From the NCBI GenBank assembly GCA_964520045.1, contig CAZFMJ010000030.1, forward strand, positions 1-32,479: a stretch of DNA of 32,479 nt, given 5' to 3'. Of this stretch, positions 14,571 through 23,269 are shown one piece after another. The notes under the pieces are model-generated. The model was not told where the DNA came from. It searched no databases and saw only the letters and a list, made by a program, of their open reading frames with translations. Each line of letters starts with the position of its first letter. Positions within the stretch are counted from its first letter, which is position 1. Origin of the DNA: CAZFMJ01 sp964520045 (GTDB taxonomy: Bacteria > Elusimicrobiota > Elusimicrobia > Elusimicrobiales > CAZFMJ01). Made by a program: the position numbers and the translations under genes.

Positions 14571-15664
14571 ATATCAATTTGCTTTGTAAAAAGCTTTTTT
14601 TGCATGTGCGAAGCCAACATTTTTTCTGCTTTTGCTAATTGTATCTTTTTCAATATATTCTCTTCAAAATTGCCCGGAGAAAACAACAGCTTATGCCTTC
14701 CCGACTCCGTAAAACAATTCAATAAAATACAGCACCATTTAATTTTATAGGCTCCCATCAATATCCGGGACCTGATTTGATGCGTTTCAATATTTTTAAT
14801 CCCCTTCAAAACGGATTTGGAAAAAATATCATAAAATTTTATGGGAACAGGGATTTCCGGCTGGCAAAAAAAATCATTGATTGTTTTAGCAGGATCGTCC
14901 CATCCGGCATATTCAAAATCTATAAATTTAATCCTCCCGTCATCCTGCCGAACGGCATTGTGAAATCCGAAATCCGAAGGAGAAAGGCATCTCTCATCCC
15001 TGCCGAGCTCTTTGCGCGGATCCAGCCCTGAATGCCTGGCATGGGCATATATTTCCGCTTGAATACGGCGCCATTGATCCTTTAATTCAACAATAAACTC
15101 TTCCGCATTTTTTTCAACCGCTGAACGCACCGTGATACCGCTTAGTTTCTTTAATCTGGCAGATGTGGTTTTTATATGTTCCTCTACGCTGAAACAAGCC
15201 TCCGCAACATTTCCCAGACGTTTTGCCGCATCGGTATATTTAAACTTATTAACAGCATGAAAAAATTTTAATGCCTTACACACCAGCGCGGCATTTATGT
15301 CTTCTTCGCGCAGCTTTTTGCCCTTAATGTACTCGTATACGGCGAATCTCAACGGAACATTATGCGTTATCGGCTTCGGAATGCTTCGTATGCCCTGATC
15401 CCACACAAACCGGCTGAAAAAAATTTCATTGTTTAACCTATGCGCGCCGCTGTCATTCTCCAAGCCGTGATAATATTTAAACAAAAAATCTCCCTTTTTA
15501 CATAAAACCTTATACACATGGCAATTAATACCGCCATGTAGCCTTACGGCATGCCACTTTTCCCCAAAATTCATTTCCCTCATAAATGCGCAGATCCCGG
15601 CGTTTACATTCCCGCAAATCCTCCGCCGCTCTTCTTTGTATAAAAATTTCTTGTGCCCCAGCAT
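14567..15664 (-). CDS. APH-family phosphotransferase (sugar or small-molecule kinase-like)
   Basis: A 365-residue protein with the aminoglycoside phosphotransferase/choline kinase fold. The catalytic loop reads SPSDFGFHN, with D231 and N236 in the right places, but the usual HGD has become PSD. The metal-binding aspartate is D249 in IDFEYAGWDDP. The same SPSDFGFHN variant recurs, to my knowledge, in kinase-like proteins of polysaccharide loci, so it is probably a subfamily trait, not decay. VYEYIKGKKL is the hinge region. It lies 10 bp after the flippase gene and overlaps the dehydratase gene. It probably phosphorylates a sugar, alditol or similar precursor. Antibiotic resistance is unlikely given the neighbours. 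Confidence 0.75.
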   Translation of the reverse strand: MLGHKKFLYKEERRRICGNVNAGICAFMREMNFGEKWHAVRLHGGINCHVYKVLCKKGDFLFKYYHGLENDSGAHRLNNEIFFSRFVWDQGIRSIPKPITHNVPLRFAVYEYIKGKKLREEDINAALVCKALKFFHAVNKFKYTDAAKRLGNVAEACFSVEEHIKTTSARLKKLSGITVRSAVEKNAEEFIVELKDQWRRIQAEIYAHARHSGLDPRKELGRDERCLSPSDFGFHNAVRQDDGRIKFIDFEYAGWDDPAKTINDFFCQPEIPVPIKFYDIFSKSVLKGIKNIETHQIRSRILMGAYKIKWCCILLNCFTESGRHKLLFSPGNFEENILKKIQLAKAEKMLASHMQKKLFTKQIDI

Positions 15665-15674
15665 AAATCCCTTT

Positions 15675-17279
15675 TCAGCCGACGGTGGTCCTATTTAATT
15701 TATCTTTTATTATATTTGCCAAACTGCGGATTTCATCCAGATTCATGAGTCGCGCCGCAGTTAAAAACCCTATTATTCCCGAAATAAAACCAAACGCCAT
15801 TCCCGCCAATTTATTCATATAAAAATTATCGATAAGCCTCGCCTGCGCCGCCGCAGCGGTCGCCGAATAGACAACTATTCCGGCGAACAAAGCGCATGCC
15901 GCAATCCTAAGCAGCCCCGAATTCATATATCTGATATTCACTGTCCCCAACTTCTTTCCTATAACAAAAAACAATATGATGACGGACATACCATGCGTGC
16001 ATGATGTCGCCAAAGCTAAACCGGCCACGGGCGGATTAACCAGTTTTAAAAACAGAAAACTCAAACACACATTCACTATTAAGCCGATTATGGACAGTTT
16101 TAACATAAAAGTAAAATTTTTCAGCGCAAGAACCGCGCGGCCCGCAATCATGCCTACGGTATGAGGAAAGAACTGCAAAGCCAGAGCCGCCATGGTCGCA
16201 GACGTTAAGGATGTCGCTTCAACCCCGAATTCGCCGCGCTGGAACATGCACTCTATAATCGGCCTGCGCAGCAGTATTATCATCAGCGTCAAAGGTATAT
16301 ATAAAAAAGCCACCATCCTTATGCTTCTAGCCAAAGAACCTCCCATTTCATCCATTTTATTCTCCGTGGCCTGCATTGCGAGAAAGGGGAATACCGCAGT
16401 GGCAATTGAAAACGAAAATATCAAAAGCGGAACCTGTATCACCTTATTGGCATAATTCAACGCAGAAATACTGCCGGGAGAAAGATATGACGCCATAATC
16501 TGGCTTATAAAAAAATTAAGCTGGCCTATAAATCCGGCGATAAAAATAATTTTCGCCGAAGACACTATCTCCTTTATTTCGGCATGTTGAGAGCTGAATG
16601 CCGGTTCATACCTAAAACCTTTCTTATACGCGACCGCGAATAAACATCCGGTCTGTATAATCACCCCCAGCAGCATGCCCCACACAAGCGCATATACCCC
16701 CCATCCGGTGCAACAAACTATCAGCGCGACGGTGCTGATAGTTATGAATGCCTGGGAGATAACAGGCCAAAAAAACTGCTCAAACGCATTAAGGATGCTG
16801 GTCAATATGCCAGTCAAAAGAAGAAATATGATTATAAATGAGAGAGGTCTCAGCATGGCCACCGCAGAGTCCGCCGTCGCCGGCGAAAGACCATGAAAAC
16901 TTAATCGTATAATAGGGCCCGCCAGAAACAGCACGAAAACCGTAACAACGATGGCGCCGGCCATGATCCAATTTATAAGGACAGCGGCGATTCTATTCAT
17001 CTCAACGGATTTCTTAATTTTATACGATACGAAAAACGGGATAAAAACCAGAGATACGGTGCTGAGTATGGGATTGTTTATTAAATTGGGGACTGACAGC
17101 GCGACATAAAATGCGTCCATCATGCTGGACACACCGAAATATTTTGCGACAATAATTTCTTTTATAAAACTTAAACCATGCGTAAATATTGAAACCACCA
17201 TCAGCATAATTGATACGTTGGCAATTTTTCTATTTATGGACATCGTCATAATAAAATTAAGCCTGCAGCCCCAAAACAT
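15675..17279 (-). CDS. MurJ/MviN-family lipid-linked oligosaccharide flippase
   Basis: A 534-residue polytopic membrane protein with about 14 hydrophobic segments and the MurJ signature region VAKYFGVSSMMDAFYVALSVPNLI near the N-terminus. The MOP-superfamily fold and length fit MurJ/MviN. In this position it most likely exports the lipid-linked repeat unit made by the locus, doing the job a Wzx protein does elsewhere; a housekeeping lipid II role is the alternative. Start choice is open: ATG 17279 follows the upstream stop by 6 bp but adds MFWGCRLNFI. The ATGs at 17249 and 17243 (MTMSINRK) look more natural as the N-terminus. None has a strong Shine-Dalgarno. Confidence 0.88.
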   Translation of the reverse strand: MFWGCRLNFIMTMSINRKIANVSIMLMVVSIFTHGLSFIKEIIVAKYFGVSSMMDAFYVALSVPNLINNPILSTVSLVFIPFFVSYKIKKSVEMNRIAAVLINWIMAGAIVVTVFVLFLAGPIIRLSFHGLSPATADSAVAMLRPLSFIIIFLLLTGILTSILNAFEQFFWPVISQAFITISTVALIVCCTGWGVYALVWGMLLGVIIQTGCLFAVAYKKGFRYEPAFSSQHAEIKEIVSSAKIIFIAGFIGQLNFFISQIMASYLSPGSISALNYANKVIQVPLLIFSFSIATAVFPFLAMQATENKMDEMGGSLARSIRMVAFLYIPLTLMIILLRRPIIECMFQRGEFGVEATSLTSATMAALALQFFPHTVGMIAGRAVLALKNFTFMLKLSIIGLIVNVCLSFLFLKLVNPPVAGLALATSCTHGMSVIILFFVIGKKLGTVNIRYMNSGLLRIAACALFAGIVVYSATAAAAQARLIDNFYMNKLAGMAFGFISGIIGFLTAARLMNLDEIRSLANIIKDKLNRTTVG

Positions 17280-17285
17280 CCGGCA

Positions 17286-17894
17286 CTAACCCAATATAAC
17301 TCTTGATATTTGCCGCCACGAATTTACAATAGCGATATTGTCCTGCGGCGCGGCATGATTGCCGTGCGCGTCAAAAAAAACTCTTTGGACATTCAGCGGG
17401 AAGGCGGAATCACACAAAAACTCTATAAGATCATCGATAAAAAACCGGCATTTATGTTTCAAAACATGGCTAAGTTTTTTCTGCTTTGTCAGAAAAAAAT
17501 GCACTTTATCGCGGGATAGCCCGGTCCTGTCGGTTTCATAAAATCCTTGAGCGGCAAGCCAGTTATGCGCCGCTTTATGAAGATCATATTTGGGACCCAT
17601 AACCGGATATTTCGTTTTATGACTAATTATTCGGACTGCCACCCCCTTCTGCTTACACTGCTCCAAAAACTCCAGCACCCCGTTGAACGGCGGGCATTTT
17701 TTTATCCCGATACCGTAAATATAGCCCTGAAGTTTTGTCCAGCTGTCTTCTTGGCCTATTGTCCGCAAATAATTTCTGATCTTTTCCTTGTCAGCGGGAA
17801 ATTTCTCGGGGATTAATCTTCGTCTTAGAGCTTCGCAATAAATAACTTTATCATAACAAACTATTGTATTATCAAAATCAATTCCAACTATCAT
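17286..17894 (-). CDS. HAD-superfamily hydrolase
   Basis: A 202-residue HAD-like phosphatase. Motif I is DFDNT, with nucleophile D6 and acid/base D8. IISHK fits motif II, and FIDDLIEFL fits motif IV. A cysteine-rich cap-like insert (KLQGYIYGIGIKKCPPFNG) lies between I and II. It differs from GmhB-type phosphatases, which carry DxDGT. It begins 2 bp after the zinc alcohol dehydrogenase stop, so the two genes are surely cotranscribed. It probably removes a phosphate from a sugar or alditol phosphate made by the transketolase/ADH module. Substrate is inferred only. Confidence 0.8.
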   Translation of the reverse strand: MIVGIDFDNTIVCYDKVIYCEALRRRLIPEKFPADKEKIRNYLRTIGQEDSWTKLQGYIYGIGIKKCPPFNGVLEFLEQCKQKGVAVRIISHKTKYPVMGPKYDLHKAAHNWLAAQGFYETDRTGLSRDKVHFFLTKQKKLSHVLKHKCRFFIDDLIEFLCDSAFPLNVQRVFFDAHGNHAAPQDNIAIVNSWRQISRVILG

Positions 17895-17896
17895 TT

Positions 17897-18937
17897 TTAT
17901 TCCAAATCCATATTAATAATTGGCCGGATGACTCTGCCGAATTCTAAATCATTAAGAGCATGATCAATTTCCCTTAACGGATACTCCTCTTCCACCAAAG
18001 GACCTAAATCCAGTTTTCCCGACATAATAAGCTGCAGGTAGCGGGGGAAATCGCGCTCCGGCAAATTATCCCCGCCCCAAGTGCCCATAAGTCTTTTGCC
18101 CTGATTAAAATATTTTGGATCTATCTCTAAAATCTTCCCATAATGCGCGTTCCCGACAATGACCGCCGCCCCCCCTCTGCTGCGCAAAATTTTAAGCGTC
18201 TGTATCATCACGGAAGGATTTCCCGTTGCCTCAACACTTAAATCATATCCGTCCTTTTTTAAATCCAGCAATTTTTTAACCGGATCTTCTTTAGATGCGT
18301 CAATCGTCGTGTGCGCCCCCATTTTCATCGCGGTTTCAAGTTTATTCTTCCTTATGTCTACGGCAATAATCGGATTACATCCGCATATCTTGGCTCCCGC
18401 TACGCTGCAAAGTCCTATTCCACCGGCTCCAAACACAACGATACTTTGTTCCGGCTTTGCCGACAGCGTATTAATCACACATCCCAGCCCGGTCGGCACC
18501 GCGCATCCCATAAGCGCCGCGACTTTAAGCGATACCCCGTTCGGCACAAGCGTAAGCCGATTTTCGCTTATTATCGAATGCCGGCTAAACGTGGTTATGC
18601 CTCCGGCATTCACTTTTTTGCCATTCCAATTATAAATTGCCCCGGGGATGTCCGCTCCCGAACCTTTAATCCATGACAAAATAACGTTATCCCCCGGTTT
18701 GACTTTGGTTACCCCTGAGCCGATTTCCATCACCCGTCCGCTGCCTTCATGACCAAGGCAATGGGGAAGGAAGCTGTCCGCCCCTCGGTATCCGCGGCAT
18801 TCCAGTATCTGCGTGTGGCATATGCCGCTATATGCAACTTCAACCAGCGTCTGCCCCGGCCCAAGCGCGGGAATTTCCAAATCAACCAGTTCCAGAGGCT
18901 TTCCAAGTTCCGTTAATATCGCCGCCCGTGTCTTCAT
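17897..18937 (-). CDS. zinc-dependent alcohol dehydrogenase, MDR family
   Basis: A 346-residue medium-chain dehydrogenase. The catalytic zinc ligands are C40 in SGICHTQ, and H63 with E64 in LGHEGSG. GCAVPTGLGCV supplies the third zinc ligand region. The Rossmann motif is FGAGGIGLCSVAGA. The four-cysteine structural-zinc lobe of classical ADHs is absent: the loop around residues 95-115 has no Cys. A 7-G run encodes RGGAA. In line with its neighbours (split transketolase upstream, HAD phosphatase downstream), it may reduce a ketose phosphate or oxidise a sugar alcohol, as MDR enzymes such as TarJ do for ribulose 5-phosphate. That is an analogy, not an assignment. Confidence 0.88.
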   Translation of the reverse strand: MKTRAAILTELGKPLELVDLEIPALGPGQTLVEVAYSGICHTQILECRGYRGADSFLPHCLGHEGSGRVMEIGSGVTKVKPGDNVILSWIKGSGADIPGAIYNWNGKKVNAGGITTFSRHSIISENRLTLVPNGVSLKVAALMGCAVPTGLGCVINTLSAKPEQSIVVFGAGGIGLCSVAGAKICGCNPIIAVDIRKNKLETAMKMGAHTTIDASKEDPVKKLLDLKKDGYDLSVEATGNPSVMIQTLKILRSRGGAAVIVGNAHYGKILEIDPKYFNQGKRLMGTWGGDNLPERDFPRYLQLIMSGKLDLGPLVEEEYPLREIDHALNDLEFGRVIRPIINMDLE

Positions 18938-18956
18938 AAATAAATCCTTTGCGTTT

Positions 18957-19880
18957 CTATGTCCGAATTGCTTCTTGAATCCGCTGCGCGATATTTTGCG
19001 AAGTAAGACCGCATTTTACTCTGGCATATTCCTGCCTGCCGGCTTCGCGCGAAAAAGAATCCGGTATGCCTATTATCAACAATCTTCCTTTGGGATTTTT
19101 AAAAGCGGCGTATATTTCCGCGATGCTTCCGCCCAGTCCGCCCAAAACACTGTGTTCTTCCACCGTGGCAATTATTTTATATCTGGCGAATGCTTCAGCC
19201 AGAAACTCTTTATCCAACGGCTTCACGGTATGCATGCTCACGACTCTAGCAGAAATTCCTTTCTCTGCCAGGATATTCGCGCTTTGCAAAGCAGCCGCGA
19301 CGATATTCCCCGTCGCTACAATACAGGCATCGCCGCCTTCGCGCAGCATGATCGCTTTTCCCACAACAAAATCCGCCGTTTCTCCGTGAACAGCCGGTTC
19401 GCCTTTTTTACCCAAGCGGATGTAAACAGGTCCTTTTTCTTTAAATGCTTCCCTTAAAGCCGCTTTGACCTCAATTTGATCGCAGGGACAAATTACGCTC
19501 ATGTTCGGCAGCTCCCGCATAAACGCAATATCTTCGCAGGCATGATGCGTCGCTCCGTTTTCCGCATATGAAAAACCTCCACCGACCCCGACTATTATAA
19601 CCGGCTGATTATGATAGCAGATGTCTATTTTTATCTGTTCAATACAGCGGATAACAGCAAAAGAAGCGATTGTATAAGTTACGGGGCGCAAACCGGACAT
19701 GGCCATTCCCGCCGCCATGCCCATCATGTTCGCTTCTGCGACCCCGCAATTAAAAAATCTGTCGGGAAATTTTCTCTTATATTCATCAAAAAGCCGGTTC
19801 CCTATGTCCCCGGAGAGGAGGATTATTTTCTGATTCGAGCCGGCAAGTTCGGTCAATTCGCCCGCAAAAGCATTTCTCAT
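18957..19880 (-). CDS. transketolase C-terminal subunit
   Basis: A 307-residue protein corresponding to the pyrimidine-binding and C-terminal domains of transketolase. CGVAEANMMGMAAGMAMSG contains the conserved catalytic glutamate E49. VGVGGGFSYAENGATHHACEDIAFMR is the family loop, with the histidines that contact the substrate phosphate or cofactor. GDACIVATGNIVAAAL begins the C-terminal domain. It starts 1 bp after the N-terminal subunit stop (TGATATG), so the two chains are made together. Split transketolase pairs are common in Archaea and in secondary-metabolite or polysaccharide clusters. Here the pair probably transfers a two-carbon unit in synthesis of a special sugar. Confidence 0.92.
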   Translation of the reverse strand: MRNAFAGELTELAGSNQKIILLSGDIGNRLFDEYKRKFPDRFFNCGVAEANMMGMAAGMAMSGLRPVTYTIASFAVIRCIEQIKIDICYHNQPVIIVGVGGGFSYAENGATHHACEDIAFMRELPNMSVICPCDQIEVKAALREAFKEKGPVYIRLGKKGEPAVHGETADFVVGKAIMLREGGDACIVATGNIVAAALQSANILAEKGISARVVSMHTVKPLDKEFLAEAFARYKIIATVEEHSVLGGLGGSIAEIYAAFKNPKGRLLIIGIPDSFSREAGRQEYARVKCGLTSQNIAQRIQEAIRT

Positions 19881-19881
19881 A

Positions 19882-20691
19882 TCAGAATCCCAGTTCCCTT
19901 AAGGCCTTTTGAACTTCATCCGCATTCGGAACACGGTAATGCCAATTATTATCATCCTCCATAAAAGACACCCCTTTCCCTTTTATGGTATGCGCAATGA
20001 TTGCCACAGGCTTACCGCTTCCATCCGGCACTTTTACCAAGCCGTCGATCAAAACTTGGATATTATGCCCGTCCGCCTCATATGCGCTCCAGCCAAATGC
20101 CTCCCATTTTGCCTTAAGCGGATTCAGCGCCATTATCTCTTCACTGCGGCCCGTAGCCTGCCACCGGTTAAAATCAATAATAACCGCCAAATTATCCGCC
20201 TTCTTTGCCGGAGCAAGCATGGCCGCTTCCCAGACGGATCCCTCATTGCATTCGCCGTCGCTCAGAAGCACATATACGCGGTAAGGATTTTTTGAAATTT
20301 TTCCGGCCAAAGCCATGCCCAGCCCGATGGGCAATCCATGCCCGAGAGAACCCGTGGCCGCCTCAAGCCCTGGAACACATTCCGGACTCGGATGTTCGGG
20401 AAGGCAACTGCCATGCTGTCCGAATAAATCCAACATTTCTAACGGAAAAAAACCTTTATGCGCCAAAACAGCGTACAAGCCCATCGCAGCATGGCCTTTG
20501 CTTAAAATAAATCTATCCCTGCTGTCATCATTAGTATTTTTTATGTCTAATGCGCCGAAATATGCCGCCACTAAAATATCCACGCAGGATAAGGCGGAAC
20601 CCAAATGCGGAGAATTTGCTTTATACGAAAGCTCTATAATTCTGGCGCGGATTTTTTTTGCGATATGCTTAAACTCGGGAATATTATGCAT
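19882..20691 (-). CDS. transketolase N-terminal subunit (TPP-binding)
   Basis: A 269-residue thiamine-diphosphate-binding chain. The cofactor motif is SDGECNEGSVWEAAM (from 144), ending with N175 in IIDFN, the classic GDG-x(~26)-N pattern. The substrate-side histidines in SKGHAAMGLY (65-74) and GSLGHGLPIGLG (114-125) are present. It needs the partner encoded 1 bp downstream. It is 17 bp after a nucleotide-sugar epimerase gene. A split pair inside a glycan locus suggests a dedicated role in making or breaking a ketose, but a housekeeping transketolase cannot be excluded. Confidence 0.93.
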   Translation of the reverse strand: MHNIPEFKHIAKKIRARIIELSYKANSPHLGSALSCVDILVAAYFGALDIKNTNDDSRDRFILSKGHAAMGLYAVLAHKGFFPLEMLDLFGQHGSCLPEHPSPECVPGLEAATGSLGHGLPIGLGMALAGKISKNPYRVYVLLSDGECNEGSVWEAAMLAPAKKADNLAVIIDFNRWQATGRSEEIMALNPLKAKWEAFGWSAYEADGHNIQVLIDGLVKVPDGSGKPVAIIAHTIKGKGVSFMEDDNNWHYRVPNADEVQKALRELGF

Positions 20692-20708
20692 TTACCTAGC
20701 GAACGTAT

Positions 20709-21725
20709 CTATTTTATCTCCAGCATCTGCATGGTTTTTATATTATAATATCGTTTGTCGGATATCGGATCGGGCAGTTTCCCAGCCTTAAATGCCGAGC
20801 ACAAATCGCGCACGGCGTCTTCAATGCTGTGTTGCGGAACAAATCCCAGCTCGTTTTTAATCTTATCGGAAGACACCTGATATGAACGCTTGTCATCCGT
20901 GGGAGCTGTTAATATTTTTATATCCTTGAGTCCCATCTCTTTTGAAACAACTTTATAAACCATATCTGCGATTTCCATAACCTTAAAATTTTGGTACCCG
21001 ACATTGAATATTTTGCGGTGTATTTTCTCGTCCGGCCACTTAAGACTTTTTATATACACCTCAATGATATCCTTAATGTGTATATTGGGTCTTTTCTGTT
21101 CTCCGCCAAGAACTGTTATTTTCCCAAGATTTACGGCATGATTTGTGAGAATATTAACCGCAAGGTCAAAACGCATTCTTGGAGAATACCCGCAGACGGT
21201 CGCGGGCCTTATAATCAGCGATGTAAAATGCGGAGCTCCTTCCTTAAGCAGATATCCTTCACATAAAGCTTTGTATTTTGAATAATCCGTTAACGGCTCC
21301 AGCGACAGCTCTTCTGTGACATTTTCTTCCTGTTTTACGCCGTACACGCTTGAACTGGATGCATAAACAAAACGCTTTATGCCGGCCTTCTTTGATAATT
21401 CCACAAGCTTAAAAAAAGCATCATAATTAATAGATTTGCCCAAATCAGGATTAAGTTCATAACTGGGGTCATTTGAAATACAAGCAAGGTGGATTATGGC
21501 ATCTGTCCCGGCCAGAACTTTCTGCATCAATCTCGGATCTCGTATATCTCCTTCTATCTGTGTCAGGTTGGGATCATTTTTTACGCAATCCAGCACATCT
21601 TTGCCATAAATATATAAATCTATTACTCTTACTTTATAACCGGCTTTTAAAAGCTCCGGAACTAAAACAGCTCCCACATACCCGGCTCCTCCCGTTACAA
21701 CAACTTCCTTTATTGTTTCTTTCAT
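20709..21725 (-). CDS. NAD-dependent nucleotide-sugar epimerase/dehydratase
   Basis: A 338-residue extended SDR. The cofactor motif is GGAGYVG (12-18), and the catalytic pair is Y148/K152 in DYSKYK after YASSSSVYG. RPATVCGYSPRMRFDLAVN lies in the substrate domain. The C-terminal end RYYNIKTMQMLEIK is characteristic of an epimerase subgroup seen in surface-glycan loci. It follows the cytidylyltransferase-kinase gene by 10 bp and precedes the transketolase genes by 17 bp. It probably works on the nucleotide sugar made by that fusion enzyme or on an NDP-hexose. The exact reaction is not determinable. Confidence 0.85.
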   Translation of the reverse strand: MKETIKEVVVTGGAGYVGAVLVPELLKAGYKVRVIDLYIYGKDVLDCVKNDPNLTQIEGDIRDPRLMQKVLAGTDAIIHLACISNDPSYELNPDLGKSINYDAFFKLVELSKKAGIKRFVYASSSSVYGVKQEENVTEELSLEPLTDYSKYKALCEGYLLKEGAPHFTSLIIRPATVCGYSPRMRFDLAVNILTNHAVNLGKITVLGGEQKRPNIHIKDIIEVYIKSLKWPDEKIHRKIFNVGYQNFKVMEIADMVYKVVSKEMGLKDIKILTAPTDDKRSYQVSSDKIKNELGFVPQHSIEDAVRDLCSAFKAGKLPDPISDKRYYNIKTMQMLEIK

Positions 21726-21735
21726 AAATGCACCT

Positions 21736-23265
21736 TTATTTTAAAATGGATTCGATATGTTTAATTAATGCCGGATATTCTATGGAACTGCGATGCCCGA
21801 CCGTGGCAACCGCTTGAGCTCCCACAGCATTTCCGACAAACCCCGCCAGTTCGATTGGCGCATTCTGCGCAACACAAAGCGCGGTAATAGACAAAAACGC
21901 ATCCCCTGCTCCCATGCGGTCTATTACATGCGTAGCCAATGCCGGCACATCATAAAATCCCTCCTTGTGGTCATAGCATAAACATCCACAGATGCCTCTA
22001 GTAACATTAACCTTGGGACATTTAAGACTCTGCGCGACTTTTAATACCATTTTTTTTATGTCCTCGCTTTGTTTGTCCCGAACCTCAAGGCGTAATTCGG
22101 GTTCCGCTATGCACACATAATCCGCTCTGGGATACCGCGATATCGTATGATACCCCAAATTGGCGGCATTGGATTGTGAATTTACCACCAAAAATCGGGC
22201 TTTTTTGCATATAATCTTAATCGCCTCTTTAGTCAACATCCCGTGCCCGAAATCAAAAACAACCACAACATCGTATTTGGGAATTTGCTCCTTTAGAATA
22301 CGGCATAATTGCCGATTTTCCCTGTCCCCCAGCAATGCATCATTAATATCATAAACTTCCAGCATTTTTGTGAAAAAATATTTCTCAATGAAACGTTTTT
22401 TTAAGACAGTTGGCGCATCTTTGCGATAAACAAACATCTTCTTTATATTATCGCTGAGTTTTCTTCTTATAAAGCCTTCATGTGAATTCTGCTGCCCCAA
22501 AACCGTTATCAACCCCGCCTGTTCGCAAAAATTTGAGATATTATTCGCCACAGCAAGAACTCCGCCGGCGAATTTTTCGCAGGATAAGGATTTGACGGCG
22601 AGCATGGGCTCTTTTGATGATTTGCCTATGGCCAAACAATAATTATATTCGTCTATTATGGAATCGCCGACCACAAGAACTTTCAAAGACTTGGCACTTT
22701 TAATATATTCTGAAATCCGTTCAAAACTGTATTTTTTGGAAAAGGATTTAAGATAATCCGTCACTTCCTTGGGATAAACCGGAAAACATTTATTTATCAG
22801 ATTGGATGAGCTGAAAACTATGTCTTCGGTAAATTCCAGCCTTCCCCCCACGGAAGCGACAGCCGCCGATTCCCTGTCTATCCCGCCTGTTATATCCTTG
22901 ACCGCAGAGCGGTATTCCGCTCCTTTTATATATATGTCGGGCTTCAAACATTTTATGGCCTGCACCGCCGTAGGCCACTTGTTTATCGCGACATAACCGA
23001 CAAAACCCAAGGCGGCAATGGATTCCGCCCGGAGATTTTCGTGAAAAACAGGCCTGTGCGGGCCCTTATTAACATATTTATCCGGAGTGACGGTGACGAT
23101 CAGAACATCGCCCCTTTTCTTCGCCTGTTTTAAATGCCGTATATGTCCGATATGGACAAGATCAAAAACGCCATGGCAATGAATTATTTTTTTGCCTTGT
23201 TTTTTGAGCCCGCGCAAAGTACCGGCAAGAATTTCCATGTCTACGATCTTATTGATATAATCCAT
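21736..23265 (-). CDS. bifunctional cytidylyltransferase-PfkB kinase, inverted HldE order
   Basis: A 509-residue fusion. The N-terminal domain (about 1-165) is a nucleotidyltransferase of the cytidylyltransferase-like family, with HGVFDLVHIGH (HIGH at 38-41) and the ISSSxx-type end FSSSNLINK. The C-terminal domain (about 187-509) is a PfkB ribokinase-fold sugar kinase, with FAGGVLAVANN and the catalytic GAGD at 452-455 (D455). In HldE the order is the reverse: kinase first, nucleotidyltransferase second. HldE makes heptose-1,7-bisphosphate and then ADP-heptose. An analogous kinase plus NDP-sugar synthesis is likely here, but the substrate may be a different heptose, ketose or alditol. It is 4 bp after the epimerase gene. 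Confidence 0.85.
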   Translation of the reverse strand: MDYINKIVDMEILAGTLRGLKKQGKKIIHCHGVFDLVHIGHIRHLKQAKKRGDVLIVTVTPDKYVNKGPHRPVFHENLRAESIAALGFVGYVAINKWPTAVQAIKCLKPDIYIKGAEYRSAVKDITGGIDRESAAVASVGGRLEFTEDIVFSSSNLINKCFPVYPKEVTDYLKSFSKKYSFERISEYIKSAKSLKVLVVGDSIIDEYNYCLAIGKSSKEPMLAVKSLSCEKFAGGVLAVANNISNFCEQAGLITVLGQQNSHEGFIRRKLSDNIKKMFVYRKDAPTVLKKRFIEKYFFTKMLEVYDINDALLGDRENRQLCRILKEQIPKYDVVVVFDFGHGMLTKEAIKIICKKARFLVVNSQSNAANLGYHTISRYPRADYVCIAEPELRLEVRDKQSEDIKKMVLKVAQSLKCPKVNVTRGICGCLCYDHKEGFYDVPALATHVIDRMGAGDAFLSITALCVAQNAPIELAGFVGNAVGAQAVATVGHRSSIEYPALIKHIESILK

Positions 23266-23269
23266 AAAA

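Noticed and set aside
14567..15664. Aminoglycoside resistance gene
   Set aside because: The APH fold is present, but the SPSDFGFHN catalytic variant and position in a glycan locus point to a sugar or small-molecule kinase.
18813..19457. Plus-strand frame of 214 codons over the ADH and transketolase genes
   Set aside because: It is antisense to two strongly motif-supported genes and has no domain of its own.
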